Positions 26,251 through 34,768 are shown, numbered from the stretch's first letter. The stretch: DNA of 49,452 nucleotides from Mycobacterium asiaticum (GCF_001668675.1 NZ_LZKQ01000186.1:1-49452); one strand, 5' to 3'. Notes: generated from the sequence alone by a model not told the origin. Numbers and translations are program-made.

Positions 26251-26461
26251 CGCGGCGCACCCAATCGCTAATGTGTGCGTCGACTACCCGACCGGTTCCG
26301 TCCTCGGCCCAGAGCAGCACACGATCCAAGTGGTGCGGATGCCGAGAGACGCTGTGCACCCGCCACGTTGTTTCGGTGCCGTGTTCGTCGGTATCGAGCA
26401 ACTGCGCACCGGGCGTAATTCCGTGTGCCATGACCGGCTGAGTCGCTGTGTTCGTCGTCAT
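26237..26461 (-). CDS. Small hypothetical protein downstream of the 497-residue gene
   Basis: A 74-residue protein, MTTNTATQPVMAHGITPGA at the start, with a likely beta-rich core (TTWRVHSVSRHPHHLDRVLLWAEDG). It begins 15 bp after the stop of the 497-residue gene and has the same orientation, so the two are probably one transcription unit. No family is recognised. The small size and pairing would suit a partner or immunity protein, but this is a guess from position. Confidence 0.5.
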   Translation of the reverse strand: MTTNTATQPVMAHGITPGAQLLDTDEHGTETTWRVHSVSRHPHHLDRVLLWAEDGTGRVVDAHISDWVRRVIEN

Positions 26462-26476
26462 GGTGCCGACGTTAGA

Positions 26477-27970
26477 TTAAACCGGTTTGTTCTGCTGCAC
26501 AGCTTCGCCGTGGGCTGCCTGAGCTTCAAGCGAAGCTTCAAAGTCTGCGTAGGAAATGAGGTCTGGCAGAAGTTGCACTGAAGCCACCTTTTGAACGACG
26601 TCGTCGAGGCCTGAGAACTCGTATAGGGCTCGTTCAACCTCGCGAGACACCTGACTTGACGGCATGCCGAGGCGAAAAGTCTCGCCTGTAGGCCAAGCAA
26701 CTTTACAAGAATAGGGATAAGCGTCGTCTCTTGGTTCGCCATTCATTCCCGTGACGTTAAAGCCCCGTTCGGCCAATGCAGCATCCAATAGGCCGTAATT
26801 AACCGTCGCTACCATAAGCAGACGATTCCGCAGGAGGTCGGCGATTGCATTTTGCGGAATCTTGTAGCTAAAGAAGCGCATGAAAGGGAAACCTTCTACG
26901 TCGTACTCTTCCGCCATGGGCAGCTCGCGAACTAGCAGAAAGCCGCCCCCTCCGTGCGCTAGCAGATCATTTTGAACATGTTCGACCATCGGCTCGCGGA
27001 ATTTCGAAATGTGTTCTTCGGTGACACCTTCCTTTCGATAGAATATCGTGTAACCGATGAAGTGATCGATTGAAAAGAACGCGCAACCATCGCGCCGAGC
27101 ATTTCGAATTGCGCGTCGAAGGTCTGCCCAGTGGTGCGTATCCTCGTGGGGCAGTCGAAAAACGACGTTCGGAATGCCGTCAACCGTGGTAATCGCGTTG
27201 TCTTTCATGTCCCGCTGCGCGATCATTTTGTCGAGCCGCTGAAATTGCTTCTTGAGACGGCGATCTTGTTTAGCAGGCACAGTCGCACCGAGATTTTCGG
27301 GCGTGGTCGATGCAGCTGCCTCAGCCTTGGGTGTATTTTCGAGTCCCTTTAAGAGATCCATGGGTTCGTTGCTGTACACGTTGACAGTGACGTTGGCCTG
27401 AATAACGCCGTCATCCAACGTCTCGCTATCATTGACCGAGCTCTTCAATTCAACCGTTTGGAAGCCCCACGACTTTCCCTCTTTCTTTGGCTGCATAAAA
27501 GTGATGTCGCCAATGCGCAACCAATTGGTTATGTCGTGAATGATCGGGACGCCGAACTGCTGACTCAGCAAGTATCCGGCCATTGAAACAACGGCCTGGT
27601 GGCTTGTAGTTATCGCCGCAATAGGCTGTCTGGTGCCCGTCATTAATGCGGCTATTGTCTTCCTATCGAAGAGAAGCACCTCCCAGGCCAGCGCGTCTCC
27701 TAAACACCGCGAATACCAGCGCAGCCGACGCAACCAATCCAGCGCTGGTATTGCTTTTTTGTCCTTTCGCACCGTTTTCTTTAGCTCACCGATATCTCTT
27801 TGAATCTCTGCTTGCAGACGAGCGAGATCGTCCTGAAAGCCGATAAAAGCATCGGGACCCTCGGCGAGCAGGTCCACCATGTGCACGCGACGGGCTAGCC
27901 GCTCGATCCTTCGTTGGAAGGCAGTGACTCTTCTGGCTGAGTAGGGCTCGCCAGCGACGTATCGCTTCAC
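26477..27970 (-). CDS. Uncharacterised 497-residue protein with possible PD-(D/E)xK nuclease core
   Basis: No named family is recognised. The N-terminal 110 residues are helical with a basic coiled-coil-like stretch (RLQAEIQRDIGELKKTVRKDKK in two parts). Residues 151-177 read LRIGDITF...TVELKSS, giving Asp155, Glu174 and Lys176, the order and spacing of PD-(D/E)xK nucleases (D, then E-x-K). A second domain after residue 260 contains HEDTHHWADL and YTIFYRKEGVTEEH. The gene starts with GTG, is clearly AT-richer than its neighbours and is followed by a small gene. Cargo such as defence or restriction is a reasonable hypothesis only. Confidence 0.65.
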   Translation of the reverse strand: MKRYVAGEPYSARRVTAFQRRIERLARRVHMVDLLAEGPDAFIGFQDDLARLQAEIQRDIGELKKTVRKDKKAIPALDWLRRLRWYSRCLGDALAWEVLLFDRKTIAALMTGTRQPIAAITTSHQAVVSMAGYLLSQQFGVPIIHDITNWLRIGDITFMQPKKEGKSWGFQTVELKSSVNDSETLDDGVIQANVTVNVYSNEPMDLLKGLENTPKAEAAASTTPENLGATVPAKQDRRLKKQFQRLDKMIAQRDMKDNAITTVDGIPNVVFRLPHEDTHHWADLRRAIRNARRDGCAFFSIDHFIGYTIFYRKEGVTEEHISKFREPMVEHVQNDLLAHGGGGFLLVRELPMAEEYDVEGFPFMRFFSYKIPQNAIADLLRNRLLMVATVNYGLLDAALAERGFNVTGMNGEPRDDAYPYSCKVAWPTGETFRLGMPSSQVSREVERALYEFSGLDDVVQKVASVQLLPDLISYADFEASLEAQAAHGEAVQQNKPV

Positions 27971-28035
27971 GACAAGCCATCGTACGAATGGACACAGACA
28001 CCCGTCGCATCATTTCGGCTTTGTCGGTCACCGTG

Positions 28036-28449
28036 TCATCGAGAGTTTCGAGCCGCTTTCCGCACTGATCTGACACCCTTCCGGTACCCCTTCGTCAACG
28101 CGCGGCCTTCGGCCCTCGCGGTCCTGGCGTCGAACTTCGGCCCGGTCGACGTAGGGAACGCGCGAGCCCGGATCGAGGTCAGTCGCTCATGATCGGTGCG
28201 GGCTAGCTCGACATGGCGGGACACGATGCGGCGGCGCTGAACCCCCGTACGCGTGCGCGAGGTCGGTCGAACCTGACTGCCTGCCACCGCCCCGACCGCG
28301 ACCGCTGAACCGGCCACAGCCACACGACGGCGCTTGCGTTTGCGCTTGTCGTGGTCGGATGCAACACCGCCGGTCGGCGCAAAACGACCCCGCGCGTCAC
28401 GACGGTAAACGCGTTTTCCTCTGCGACGACCAGGACGACGGCGCGCCAC
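28036..28449 (-). CDS. Highly basic 137-residue protein of the capsid cluster
   Basis: A protein rich in Arg and Lys, beginning [25 protein letters not shown] and ending GYRKGVRSVRKAARNSR, with a short hydrophobic stretch (VAVAGSAVAVGAVAGS, about residues 43-58). It uses a GTG start two bases after the stop of the 39-residue gene. Its charge suggests nucleic-acid contact, for example in packaging or as an internal virion protein. I know no family; RDARGRF-type motifs occur in mycobacteriophage proteins. Confidence 0.6.
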   Translation of the reverse strand: MARRRPGRRRGKRVYRRDARGRFAPTGGVASDHDKRKRKRRRVAVAGSAVAVGAVAGSQVRPTSRTRTGVQRRRIVSRHVELARTDHERLTSIRARAFPTSTGPKFDARTARAEGRALTKGYRKGVRSVRKAARNSR

Positions 28450-28451
28450 GG

Positions 28452-28571
28452 CTACCGCCTCTTTTTGCGCCGCGTACGGCTCGCTGCAGCCTTGCCGACC
28501 CTGCTCGAACCCTTCGCCCTAGCCTGACGGGCGAATTTCGCTCTCGCGGCCTTCTGCTTTTTCGTAGCCAT
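28452..28571 (-). CDS. Very small basic protein (39 residues)
   Basis: The minus strand encodes MATKKQKAARAKFARQARAK and then a further basic stretch ending RRKKRR, 39 residues in all, about half Lys, Arg and Ala. A GAGAGG site lies five bases before the ATG, the gene starts 9 bp after the upstream stop and is 2 bp from the next GTG start, so it fits exactly into the capsid operon. Low-complexity composition means function cannot be assigned; nucleic-acid binding is likely. Confidence 0.6.
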   Translation of the reverse strand: MATKKQKAARAKFARQARAKGSSRVGKAAASRTRRKKRR

Positions 28572-28580
28572 GGTTGCCTC

Positions 28581-28841
28581 TCAGTCAGCGAGCTTGATCG
28601 ACGGCCCGTCAGGCTTGCCCACGGTGCCCCGATTCACCTTCACGCGCGTTTCGCCGGATGTGATCGGGTTGTAGTGACGCGGCTGACCTGGGCCACCCGA
28701 CAACTCGCCGTCACCCACGCGCCGAGGTTCGCCGCGCATCGCGGCACCGAGCCCGACCGCAAGCGCATCAGGCGCAACCGGTCGGGGATCGCGCTGGGCG
28801 TCCAACATCGCGGATTCAACCCACGGAGGGAGCGCGGTCAT
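28581..28841 (-). CDS. Small hypothetical protein after the capsid-like gene
   Basis: An 86-residue protein starting MTALPPWVESAMLDAQRDP and rich in Pro, Gly and Arg. I chose the ATG at 28841 because it lies 10 bp after the capsid stop; the open frame continues upstream only as antisense-like overlap. It could be a scaffold, head-completion or decoration-type protein by position, but no motif supports any of these. Confidence 0.5.
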   Translation of the reverse strand: MTALPPWVESAMLDAQRDPRPVAPDALAVGLGAAMRGEPRRVGDGELSGGPGQPRHYNPITSGETRVKVNRGTVGKPDGPSIKLAD

Positions 28842-28851
28842 AGTTCGATCC

Positions 28852-30081
28852 CTACCGGTGCGTGATGAAAGCGGGCGCGGTGTACGCCGGTTCGGTCGTG
28901 ATCTGACACACCGCAGCACCGCCACGACGACGCACGCCGGTACCGAATCCGCGTGTTGCGAACGATTCCACCAGCGGGACACCCGACCAGTTACCGGGCA
29001 TCAGACGCAAACCCTGTTGCGAAGCGTCGGGCCACTCACGGAAACCAACGACATTACGGTCGGAATTCGGCCCGTAAGTCGCAACAGCCGCGATGTAACC
29101 CGATGGCACGTAATCGCTTTGAATCACCAGAGCTTCGCCGTACGAGCCGAGAACGGGGATGTCGTGGAACGAACCGGGCACCGGTTCACCGATCAACTCG
29201 CCACCGTCACCCGACAGATACGGCGGTTGCGACTCGCTCGGTACGAAATCCCAGCGCGCCACGGGAACATCATCGATGGTCTCTGCGCCTTCGGGCGGAC
29301 GCGACGGCTGATTGGCCCGCCAACTCATCACGTGCTCAGCCTCATCGGGATTGCACAACAGAAGCAACGTCGCCCCGGTCTCCTTGCTGAAACCCTTGCG
29401 AGTCACCAACCGAATCAGATGCTCGGCGTCCCCTGCGTCCACTTGCTCGGTGGCGCTTGTGATGTAATGCGTTTCCTCTGTGGGAAATTGCCGACCAAGG
29501 TACGGCGGGGGTCCCGGGGCAACACCGTCGTAAAGGTCATAGACGGTGAATCCTTCGGGATTCTTTCGCCGCGTCTTGCCGAAGATTGACTTGAGGATTT
29601 CACCGGTCGTCAATGTGGTGTCGCCGGTCAGAATATTGTCCATGATCGCGCGGACCTGACGAACGTCAGCACCGCGCAGGAAAAGCCGCGTGAGGCGAGT
29701 CGCGATGTCGTAGTCGGTGAACTGGTATCCCAGCATCAGCGAATCACCGGGCGTGCCAGCAGCTTGCGGGACACCGATTTCAGTTGCCTGTTCGAATAGC
29801 GCCGGAGTGATGTTCTGCGGTACCGCTTCGCCTGCGTTGACCGTGCGGAACGCCAACAGATCGGTGAGCTTGCGCCTGTCTTTGTTCCAGATGTCCAGAA
29901 CCTCAGAGAATTCCGTCCACACTGCGGCCAGATCAGTACCGTCGCGCAGCGTCGAAAGAACCGGCGCGACTTCGCCAGTCGTGGTGATGCCGTACTGACC
30001 GGTGGGCACGGTGGCCCCGTAGATCGGCCATGCGGCCAGAGCAGCAGCCTTGGCGTTGTCGCGCAGTGTCGTCGTGTTCAT
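28852..30081 (-). CDS. Phage-like major capsid protein candidate
   Basis: A 409-residue protein (ATG at 30081, MNTTTLRDNAKAAALAAWP). The body has mixed alpha/beta composition and ends in a segment, GLRLMPGNWSGVPLVESFATRGFGTG in two parts plus VRRRGGAAVCQITTEPAYTAPA, that is reminiscent of the C-termini of actinophage major capsid proteins. No prohead protease is fused or adjacent. It heads a minus-strand cluster with small basic proteins, as expected of a structural module. Capsid identity is inferred from overall appearance and context, so the confidence is moderate; a different phage structural protein is possible. Confidence 0.55.
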   Translation of the reverse strand: MNTTTLRDNAKAAALAAWPIYGATVPTGQYGITTTGEVAPVLSTLRDGTDLAAVWTEFSEVLDIWNKDRRKLTDLLAFRTVNAGEAVPQNITPALFEQATEIGVPQAAGTPGDSLMLGYQFTDYDIATRLTRLFLRGADVRQVRAIMDNILTGDTTLTTGEILKSIFGKTRRKNPEGFTVYDLYDGVAPGPPPYLGRQFPTEETHYITSATEQVDAGDAEHLIRLVTRKGFSKETGATLLLLCNPDEAEHVMSWRANQPSRPPEGAETIDDVPVARWDFVPSESQPPYLSGDGGELIGEPVPGSFHDIPVLGSYGEALVIQSDYVPSGYIAAVATYGPNSDRNVVGFREWPDASQQGLRLMPGNWSGVPLVESFATRGFGTGVRRRGGAAVCQITTEPAYTAPAFITHR

Positions 30082-30292
30082 CAGTGACCCCAATCGGTGC
30101 AGACTTGGCCTCGATTCTACGCCGTCTGAATCTCCGAATGCTGTTGGTATAGACGGAATGTCGGACCACACCGCACATGCTGAACCGTTCGCGCGCGCTC
30201 GTCATTGTGCTATTCTGGGACACAGCCGGTCGCGAGCCGTGCGGGTGTTCACCGGGAACCTCCACCAATGGTCCATAGAAGGGTGACACCGC
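30082..30292. promoter_or_regulatory. Divergent promoter region between capsid-like gene and HTH gene
   Basis: The 211-bp gap separates the leftward structural cluster from the rightward replication cluster, so promoters for both must lie here. TATTCT near 30213 (plus) and TAGAAT near 30115 (minus strand) are candidate -10 boxes; no clear -35 boxes or long dyads are seen. This is the likely switch region of the element. Confidence 0.45.
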
Positions 30293-30565
30293 ATGTCTCG
30301 CACATCATCCCCGTTGACGCGCAGCGATTCTCAACATGACCGGCCCGCAGCAACTACCGACGCTGATCCTGTTGATTCTGTCGCTGAATTGATTTCCACC
30401 AAAGACGCCGCGAATCGCTTGCGAATCTCGCCGAACACTTTGCGCAAGTACGTCGCGCTCGGCTTGATTCCGGCGCATCAAGTCGGGTTGCGGCTACTCA
30501 AGTTCGATCCCAACGACGTTGACAAGCTCGTGCGAAAAATCGACAACCGCACGGCCGGCGCATGA
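30293..30565 (+). CDS. Second excisionase-like MerR-type HTH protein
   Basis: A 90-residue protein with a Ser/Thr/Asp-rich N-terminal 30 residues and a winged HTH (LISTKDAANRLRISPNTLRKY and LRLLKFDPNDVDKLVRKI). It aligns with the HTH at 24513 over the whole domain, including the LLKFD signature. It is the first gene of the replication cluster and probably regulates the divergent promoters. Its stop overlaps the next ATG (ATGA). Confidence 0.75.
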   Translation: MSRTSSPLTRSDSQHDRPAATTDADPVDSVAELISTKDAANRLRISPNTLRKYVALGLIPAHQVGLRLLKFDPNDVDKLVRKIDNRTAGA

Positions 30566-30783
30566 CAACGATTCGCGGTGTCACCGACTCGCAGGCGCGA
30601 GCGAGACAGTCGCGCGCTCGCCGTGAGCTTGCGCAGATACAACGCGAAGACGCCGCGCGCTTCGCCGCTGTCACTAAGGCACTGGCTGAATCTGACGCGA
30701 TACCAATGCATATGAAAGCTATTTACGCACAGACGATTTGCAGCCACGACACACCACCACTACGAAAGGGCGAAATCCCATGA
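30562..30783 (+). CDS. Small hypothetical protein in the replication cluster
   Basis: A 73-residue, mostly helical, charged protein (SQARARQSRARRELAQIQRED, then AARFAAVTKALAESD). It overlaps both neighbours by 4 bp (ATGA at each end), so it is translationally embedded between the HTH gene and the 333-residue gene. No family is recognised. Confidence 0.65.
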   Translation: MTTIRGVTDSQARARQSRARRELAQIQREDAARFAAVTKALAESDAIPMHMKAIYAQTICSHDTPPLRKGEIP

Positions 30784-31781
30784 GTCGCAGACCACACCTA
30801 GCCGAAGTCACCACACCGCTTGACCCCGCAATCAGGCAGCGCATACACGACGCAACACGTCATTGCATCGACAGCCCACCGGATGCCACGCCCATGATTG
30901 CCACCGAACAACAGGTGCAAGACGTACTGCGGTCGTGGGTCGGTACCGAAGCGGTAGAAGAACGTTTCTATGAAACCAATCCCGAACGGCGCTGGATTCA
31001 ACTGCTGACTCCGGTGGCCGATGCGTTGCGTCGTCCCGCCGATCAAGCCGCCGAAGCGTTTCGGTTTGCGACCGCTCCCGATCTTCCGGCGATCCTTGCC
31101 ACATGCCGACCGCATGAACCATGGGTGATGCACAGCGCCGACGACCTTGATCATGCTTACGCGGCCGTCGCAAACGAAATCCACTGCGATTTGCAGATCA
31201 ACGGGCCGGTGGTCATCGACCGTAAACGGCACGCCAGTTGTGTCGATTGGTTCGCGCATTGCCTGCAAACCGTGAGACGGGCGGACGGTCCCAACAGGCA
31301 ACTTGAGCGCGACTTTTTCGCACAGAACTTTCTCACGATTCCCGTAGCGCGCGGCGATCTGGTGATCCTGATGCGGGTCTGCTGCTGGTGTTTGGGAGCG
31401 TTTCTCGGGCAAAACGCGGTCGATCCTGCGAAATGCATCGTAGAGCAGGGCTATTCGGATGGATTCGGGACGTTGTCGTGGCGAGTGATCGAGACGCCGG
31501 CCACCGACGAATCAACCGACGATCCTTCATGCAAAACGATCTGCGCCGATGACGACGACGACGGCCGAAAGTGGGAGAACCCGCCCGGTGACTACTCCGA
31601 GCGGGTCATGTCCCAGTCAACAGCTTCGAGTTCAGAGAGACCACACCATGATAACCCCCAGCACCGACAACCTCGATTCCGAAACGATGGAAACACCAAG
31701 GCCGGTGCTGCGGTTGGTGTGCAGCGACGCCAGAGCGCGCGCCTTCGCCGCGTGGCCAATATTCGGCGGCGAGACCTCTGA
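30780..31781 (+). CDS. Hypothetical protein upstream of the primase
   Basis: A 333-residue protein starting MSRRPHLAEVTTPLDPAIRQ, with AAAGGG eight bases before the ATG. The central part has a plausible globular composition with several Cys and Trp (MRVCCWCLGAFLG near residue 210). After about residue 250 it becomes an acidic then basic low-complexity tail (DDDDDGRKW, later RQSARLRRVANIRRRD) which overlaps the start of the primase gene by 134 bp in another frame. That tail may be real overlap or a frameshift product. Function unknown. Confidence 0.55.
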   Translation: MSRRPHLAEVTTPLDPAIRQRIHDATRHCIDSPPDATPMIATEQQVQDVLRSWVGTEAVEERFYETNPERRWIQLLTPVADALRRPADQAAEAFRFATAPDLPAILATCRPHEPWVMHSADDLDHAYAAVANEIHCDLQINGPVVIDRKRHASCVDWFAHCLQTVRRADGPNRQLERDFFAQNFLTIPVARGDLVILMRVCCWCLGAFLGQNAVDPAKCIVEQGYSDGFGTLSWRVIETPATDESTDDPSCKTICADDDDDGRKWENPPGDYSERVMSQSTASSSERPHHDNPQHRQPRFRNDGNTKAGAAVGVQRRQSARLRRVANIRRRDL

Positions 31782-34281
31782 GCACCAGCCACCGCTCGAC
31801 CTCGCCGGGTTGCTGCGGGTGCTCGGCTTCACCACAGGCGAGTTCGTGGCCTTCGGGTACAAGCTCGGTCCCGATGGCCGGTTCAACTCGCGGGTGTGTG
31901 ACGCTTCCGATGCAGCGGCCACGTTGGCGAGCCTGCCCGGTGGCGCTGACATATGGTTTGGCGTCAATCCAACGCGCGGGCCAGCTCGCAAGAATGCTGG
32001 GCGTGGCAGCACCGCAGACGTAACGCGCCTGTCGTCGCTGTATGCCGATCTAGACGTCAAAGACGGCGCATGCACCAGCACCGACGTGGCGAACGCGATC
32101 ATTGACGACTTGTCGGTGATTATGGGCACCGGGCCAGCAGCGATCACCTACAGCGGTAGCGGCGGTTTACATCCCTACTGGCCGGTCACTGACGGCCATG
32201 TGGACGGCTCGGACGACATCGACCTTTCGCACCTGTTGAACCGATGGAAGCGGTTGGTGAAGCTCGTCGCGAGGCAACGCGGCGCGCAGGTCGATTCCGC
32301 ATTCGATCCAGCGCGGGTGCTGCGAGCACCGGGAACTTTCAACCACAAGCCCGAAGCCACCGGAGGTCGAGCGATACCAGTCACCTGCGTTGCCAACGGA
32401 GGCAGGCCGCTCACGCTGGCTGAAATCGACAAGCGTCTTGACGCCCACGGCATCCGCGAGATTGCCGACTATCCCCGCGACAACGCACGCAAAAGCGACC
32501 CGGATTCGTGGCGCTTCGCTGGCGAAACATGCGCCTACGCGCAGGCGATGATTCGCGGATGGGCCGACCCCGACACCATCCAACTCGGCACCGGACGCCA
32601 CCAATGGCTGTTGGCTCAGGCCACCCGGTTGTATTGCGCGAAGTTCGGCGGCTGCATTACAGAAGACGACTTCAATCACGCCAGGGACGTTCTAGAGACG
32701 ACGTTTCGTCATCTGCGCGCGACGCGTGAACCGGTTAACGTTGTGCCGCCCGGTGAATTGCCCGATGCCTTCGGTTTTGGTCTCGCGAAGGCCGCGACGA
32801 AGACGAAAGATGCCGCACGCAACGAACTTGGTGACCACGACCACGACCAGCCCGCACAACGCAGCCAAGCATCACGACTGGTGGACATCGCCCTAGAGTC
32901 CTACCGGCTCGGCGTGAGCACCGATGGCCGACCGTTCGGCTTTCACCCTGACACGCCGCATGTGGTGATGGATCTGCGCGGGACCAAGCTGGGTTTGCGT
33001 CAAGCGATTGCGCGCGACTACTTCAAACGGTTTGACGCCGCCCCGACACAATCAGCGGTGTTGGCGGCTATGGGTGTGTTGGAAGGCATGGCGCTAGAAC
33101 AAATCCCCGAGCCACTGCACATTCGAATAGCCGGAGACGTCAGCAGAATTCATATCGACATGGCCGACCCCGATAACCGCGTCATCGAAATCAGCGGCGG
33201 TGCTTGGCGGGTCGTCTACGAATCGCGCTACAAATTCCGGCGAACCGAGCTGACAGCGGCGATGCCTGAGCCCAAGCAGGGCGGCGACGTGGATCGACTG
33301 TGGTCTTATCTCAACATCGCCGCCGAGGATCGACCGCTAGCGTTGGCGATTGCGATTGATGCGCTGATTCAACCGGGCACGGCCAAACCGATTACCGGAT
33401 TCACCGGCGAACACGGCACGGCCAAGTCATCGACTTCAAAGCGTTTCCTTTCACTGATTGATCCGTCGACGCTTGACGAGATGCATGGCCCGCCAACCGA
33501 TCTAGAACGCTGGCTGAGCATCGCCGGGGGTAGTTGGGCCGTAGGGCTGGACAACATGTCCCACGTTCCCGATTGGCTCTCGGATGCGTTTTGCCGCGCG
33601 TCCACCGGAAGCGGCAGCGCCACGCGCACGCTTTACACCAATGATGGATTGTCGGTGATCAAGTTTCGCCGGTCGGTGATCTTCAACGGCATCGAACTCG
33701 GTGGATTGCGCGGCGACTTCGCAGACCGATTGATTTCGTTCGAGCTGCACACCATTGAGAAGCGTAAGGCCGAAGCCGACTTGAACGCCGCATGGCAGAC
33801 CGATTGGCCGGTTGTGTTCGGTGGCCTGCTCGACCTTGCGTCGAAGGTCCACAAGATGCTTCCCGACCTGGCAGACACCGCACCATTGCCCCGCATGGCT
33901 GACTTCGGGCGCGTACTCGCCTGCGTGGATCACATCACCGGCAGCACCGGCATGGCACGGTATCGCGAGCGCATCAGAAGCGGACTGCGGGAGAGCACGT
34001 CGACAAGTTCGTTCATTCAGGCCGCGATCGATCTGCGCTACGACACCGGCAAGGCAGGCAAGACCGCAGCCGAGATTTTGAACGACGTGAACCAGCGATG
34101 GCCGATTGTCGCGATGAGCGCCACGACACCGCGCGATTGGCCGCGTTCCCCGAGATCGGTCACCAGTGCACTCAAACGCAATGCGCCTGGACTGCGCTCG
34201 ATGGGTTGGCACGTCGATGACGACGGCGCGCGCAATCTGGCCTGCGTGATGCGATGGACCCTGCGACCTCCTGCCGGCTGA
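31648..34281 (+). CDS. Primase-polymerase / AAA+ type helicase fusion for element replication
   Basis: An 877-residue protein from ATG 31648. The N-terminal half is an archaeo-eukaryotic-type primase: the LYADLDVK motif supplies the catalytic Asp pair (about residues 134 and 136), followed by SGSGGLHPYWP (His about 175) and DSAFDPARVLRAPGTFNHK, all typical of RepB/PrimPol enzymes. The C-terminal half has a P-loop GEHGTAKSS (about 587-595), a Walker B-like WAVGLDN (about 631-637) and an arginine-containing GDFADRLISFEL. It should initiate and unwind element DNA. The frame stays open upstream to 31549 but overlaps the previous gene more deeply. Confidence 0.85.
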   Translation: MITPSTDNLDSETMETPRPVLRLVCSDARARAFAAWPIFGGETSEHQPPLDLAGLLRVLGFTTGEFVAFGYKLGPDGRFNSRVCDASDAAATLASLPGGADIWFGVNPTRGPARKNAGRGSTADVTRLSSLYADLDVKDGACTSTDVANAIIDDLSVIMGTGPAAITYSGSGGLHPYWPVTDGHVDGSDDIDLSHLLNRWKRLVKLVARQRGAQVDSAFDPARVLRAPGTFNHKPEATGGRAIPVTCVANGGRPLTLAEIDKRLDAHGIREIADYPRDNARKSDPDSWRFAGETCAYAQAMIRGWADPDTIQLGTGRHQWLLAQATRLYCAKFGGCITEDDFNHARDVLETTFRHLRATREPVNVVPPGELPDAFGFGLAKAATKTKDAARNELGDHDHDQPAQRSQASRLVDIALESYRLGVSTDGRPFGFHPDTPHVVMDLRGTKLGLRQAIARDYFKRFDAAPTQSAVLAAMGVLEGMALEQIPEPLHIRIAGDVSRIHIDMADPDNRVIEISGGAWRVVYESRYKFRRTELTAAMPEPKQGGDVDRLWSYLNIAAEDRPLALAIAIDALIQPGTAKPITGFTGEHGTAKSSTSKRFLSLIDPSTLDEMHGPPTDLERWLSIAGGSWAVGLDNMSHVPDWLSDAFCRASTGSGSATRTLYTNDGLSVIKFRRSVIFNGIELGGLRGDFADRLISFELHTIEKRKAEADLNAAWQTDWPVVFGGLLDLASKVHKMLPDLADTAPLPRMADFGRVLACVDHITGSTGMARYRERIRSGLRESTSTSSFIQAAIDLRYDTGKAGKTAAEILNDVNQRWPIVAMSATTPRDWPRSPRSVTSALKRNAPGLRSMGWHVDDDGARNLACVMRWTLRPPAG

Positions 34282-34296
34282 TTAGCTCATCTAACC

Positions 34297-34326
34297 GACA
34301 GGGAAACAAGGCAAATATTCCCTGTC
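34297..34326. repeat. Inverted repeat 1 with GACAGGGAA arms
   Basis: GACAGGGAA (34297-34305) pairs with TTCCCTGTC (34318-34326), 12 bp apart, 15 bp after the primase stop. It could act as a terminator stem or as a paired protein-binding site. The arm sequence is reused in the second inverted repeat. Confidence 0.75.
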
Positions 34327-34412
34327 TCTACTTGATGTCTTTGAGTCGGTGAGAGGGATAGGAACATGGGTAGGAAAGGAACAAGCGAACCCCGCAGTCG
34401 AGGTTAAGGAAA

Positions 34413-34448
34413 TCAGACAGGGATTAAGTTCCCGGTATCCCTGTCTGA
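34413..34448. repeat. Inverted repeat 2 with 12-bp TCAGACAGGGAT arms
   Basis: TCAGACAGGGAT (34413-34424) and ATCCCTGTCTGA (34437-34448) are perfect complements around a 12-bp loop. With repeat 1 this gives four copies of (A/C)GACAGGGA(A/T) in alternating orientation within 152 bp, like initiator or repressor binding sites. Confidence 0.8.
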
Positions 34449-34640
34449 CGGTCGTCACTCCATCCCATAACGCCACCCATGGACGTGCGCACCCATGGTC
34501 AACGGTCCCCCGCCCCCCGGCCCGGTTCGCCGCTGAAAAACGACGCACACACTCCGGTGGCCGTACGCAAACGGCTACGCCTTCGAGAACGGGTGTGAAA
34601 TCTGTTGTGGCACAGGCTATTTCATATGAACACCGCGATG

Positions 34641-34662
34641 GCATCCGACACGCATCCGACAC
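34641..34662. repeat. Tandem 11-bp direct repeat GCATCCGACAC
   Basis: Two perfect adjacent copies (34641-34651 and 34652-34662) lie just after the palindrome TTCATATGAA in the same non-coding region. One helical turn per unit fits iteron-like protein binding. Confidence 0.7.
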
Positions 34663-34768
34663 CCATAGGTATAGTATGTCGCTGACCTGCGAATACGTGC
34701 CTTAATCCGGCAGTTGTTGATCCTGCGGGGTGGCGACTACCGTGGCCGGTTTTCGCGGCTCCGGTGCC

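Larger units (their letters stand above)
34282..34768. other. Non-coding region downstream of the primase, candidate origin
   Basis: 487 bp without a convincing gene. It contains two inverted repeats built on GACAGGGA, a tandem GCATCCGACAC pair, the palindrome TTCATATGAA (34621-34630) and a repeated GCACCCATGG-like motif near 34476-34500. The region lies between converging genes, so it may also hold terminators. Such repeat density next to a primase gene is typical of replication origins in phage satellites and plasmids. Confidence 0.5.

Noticed and set aside
34349..34705. 118-codon plus-strand ORF in the gap after the primase
   Set aside because: Low-complexity composition, no ribosome site, and it runs through the inverted repeats.
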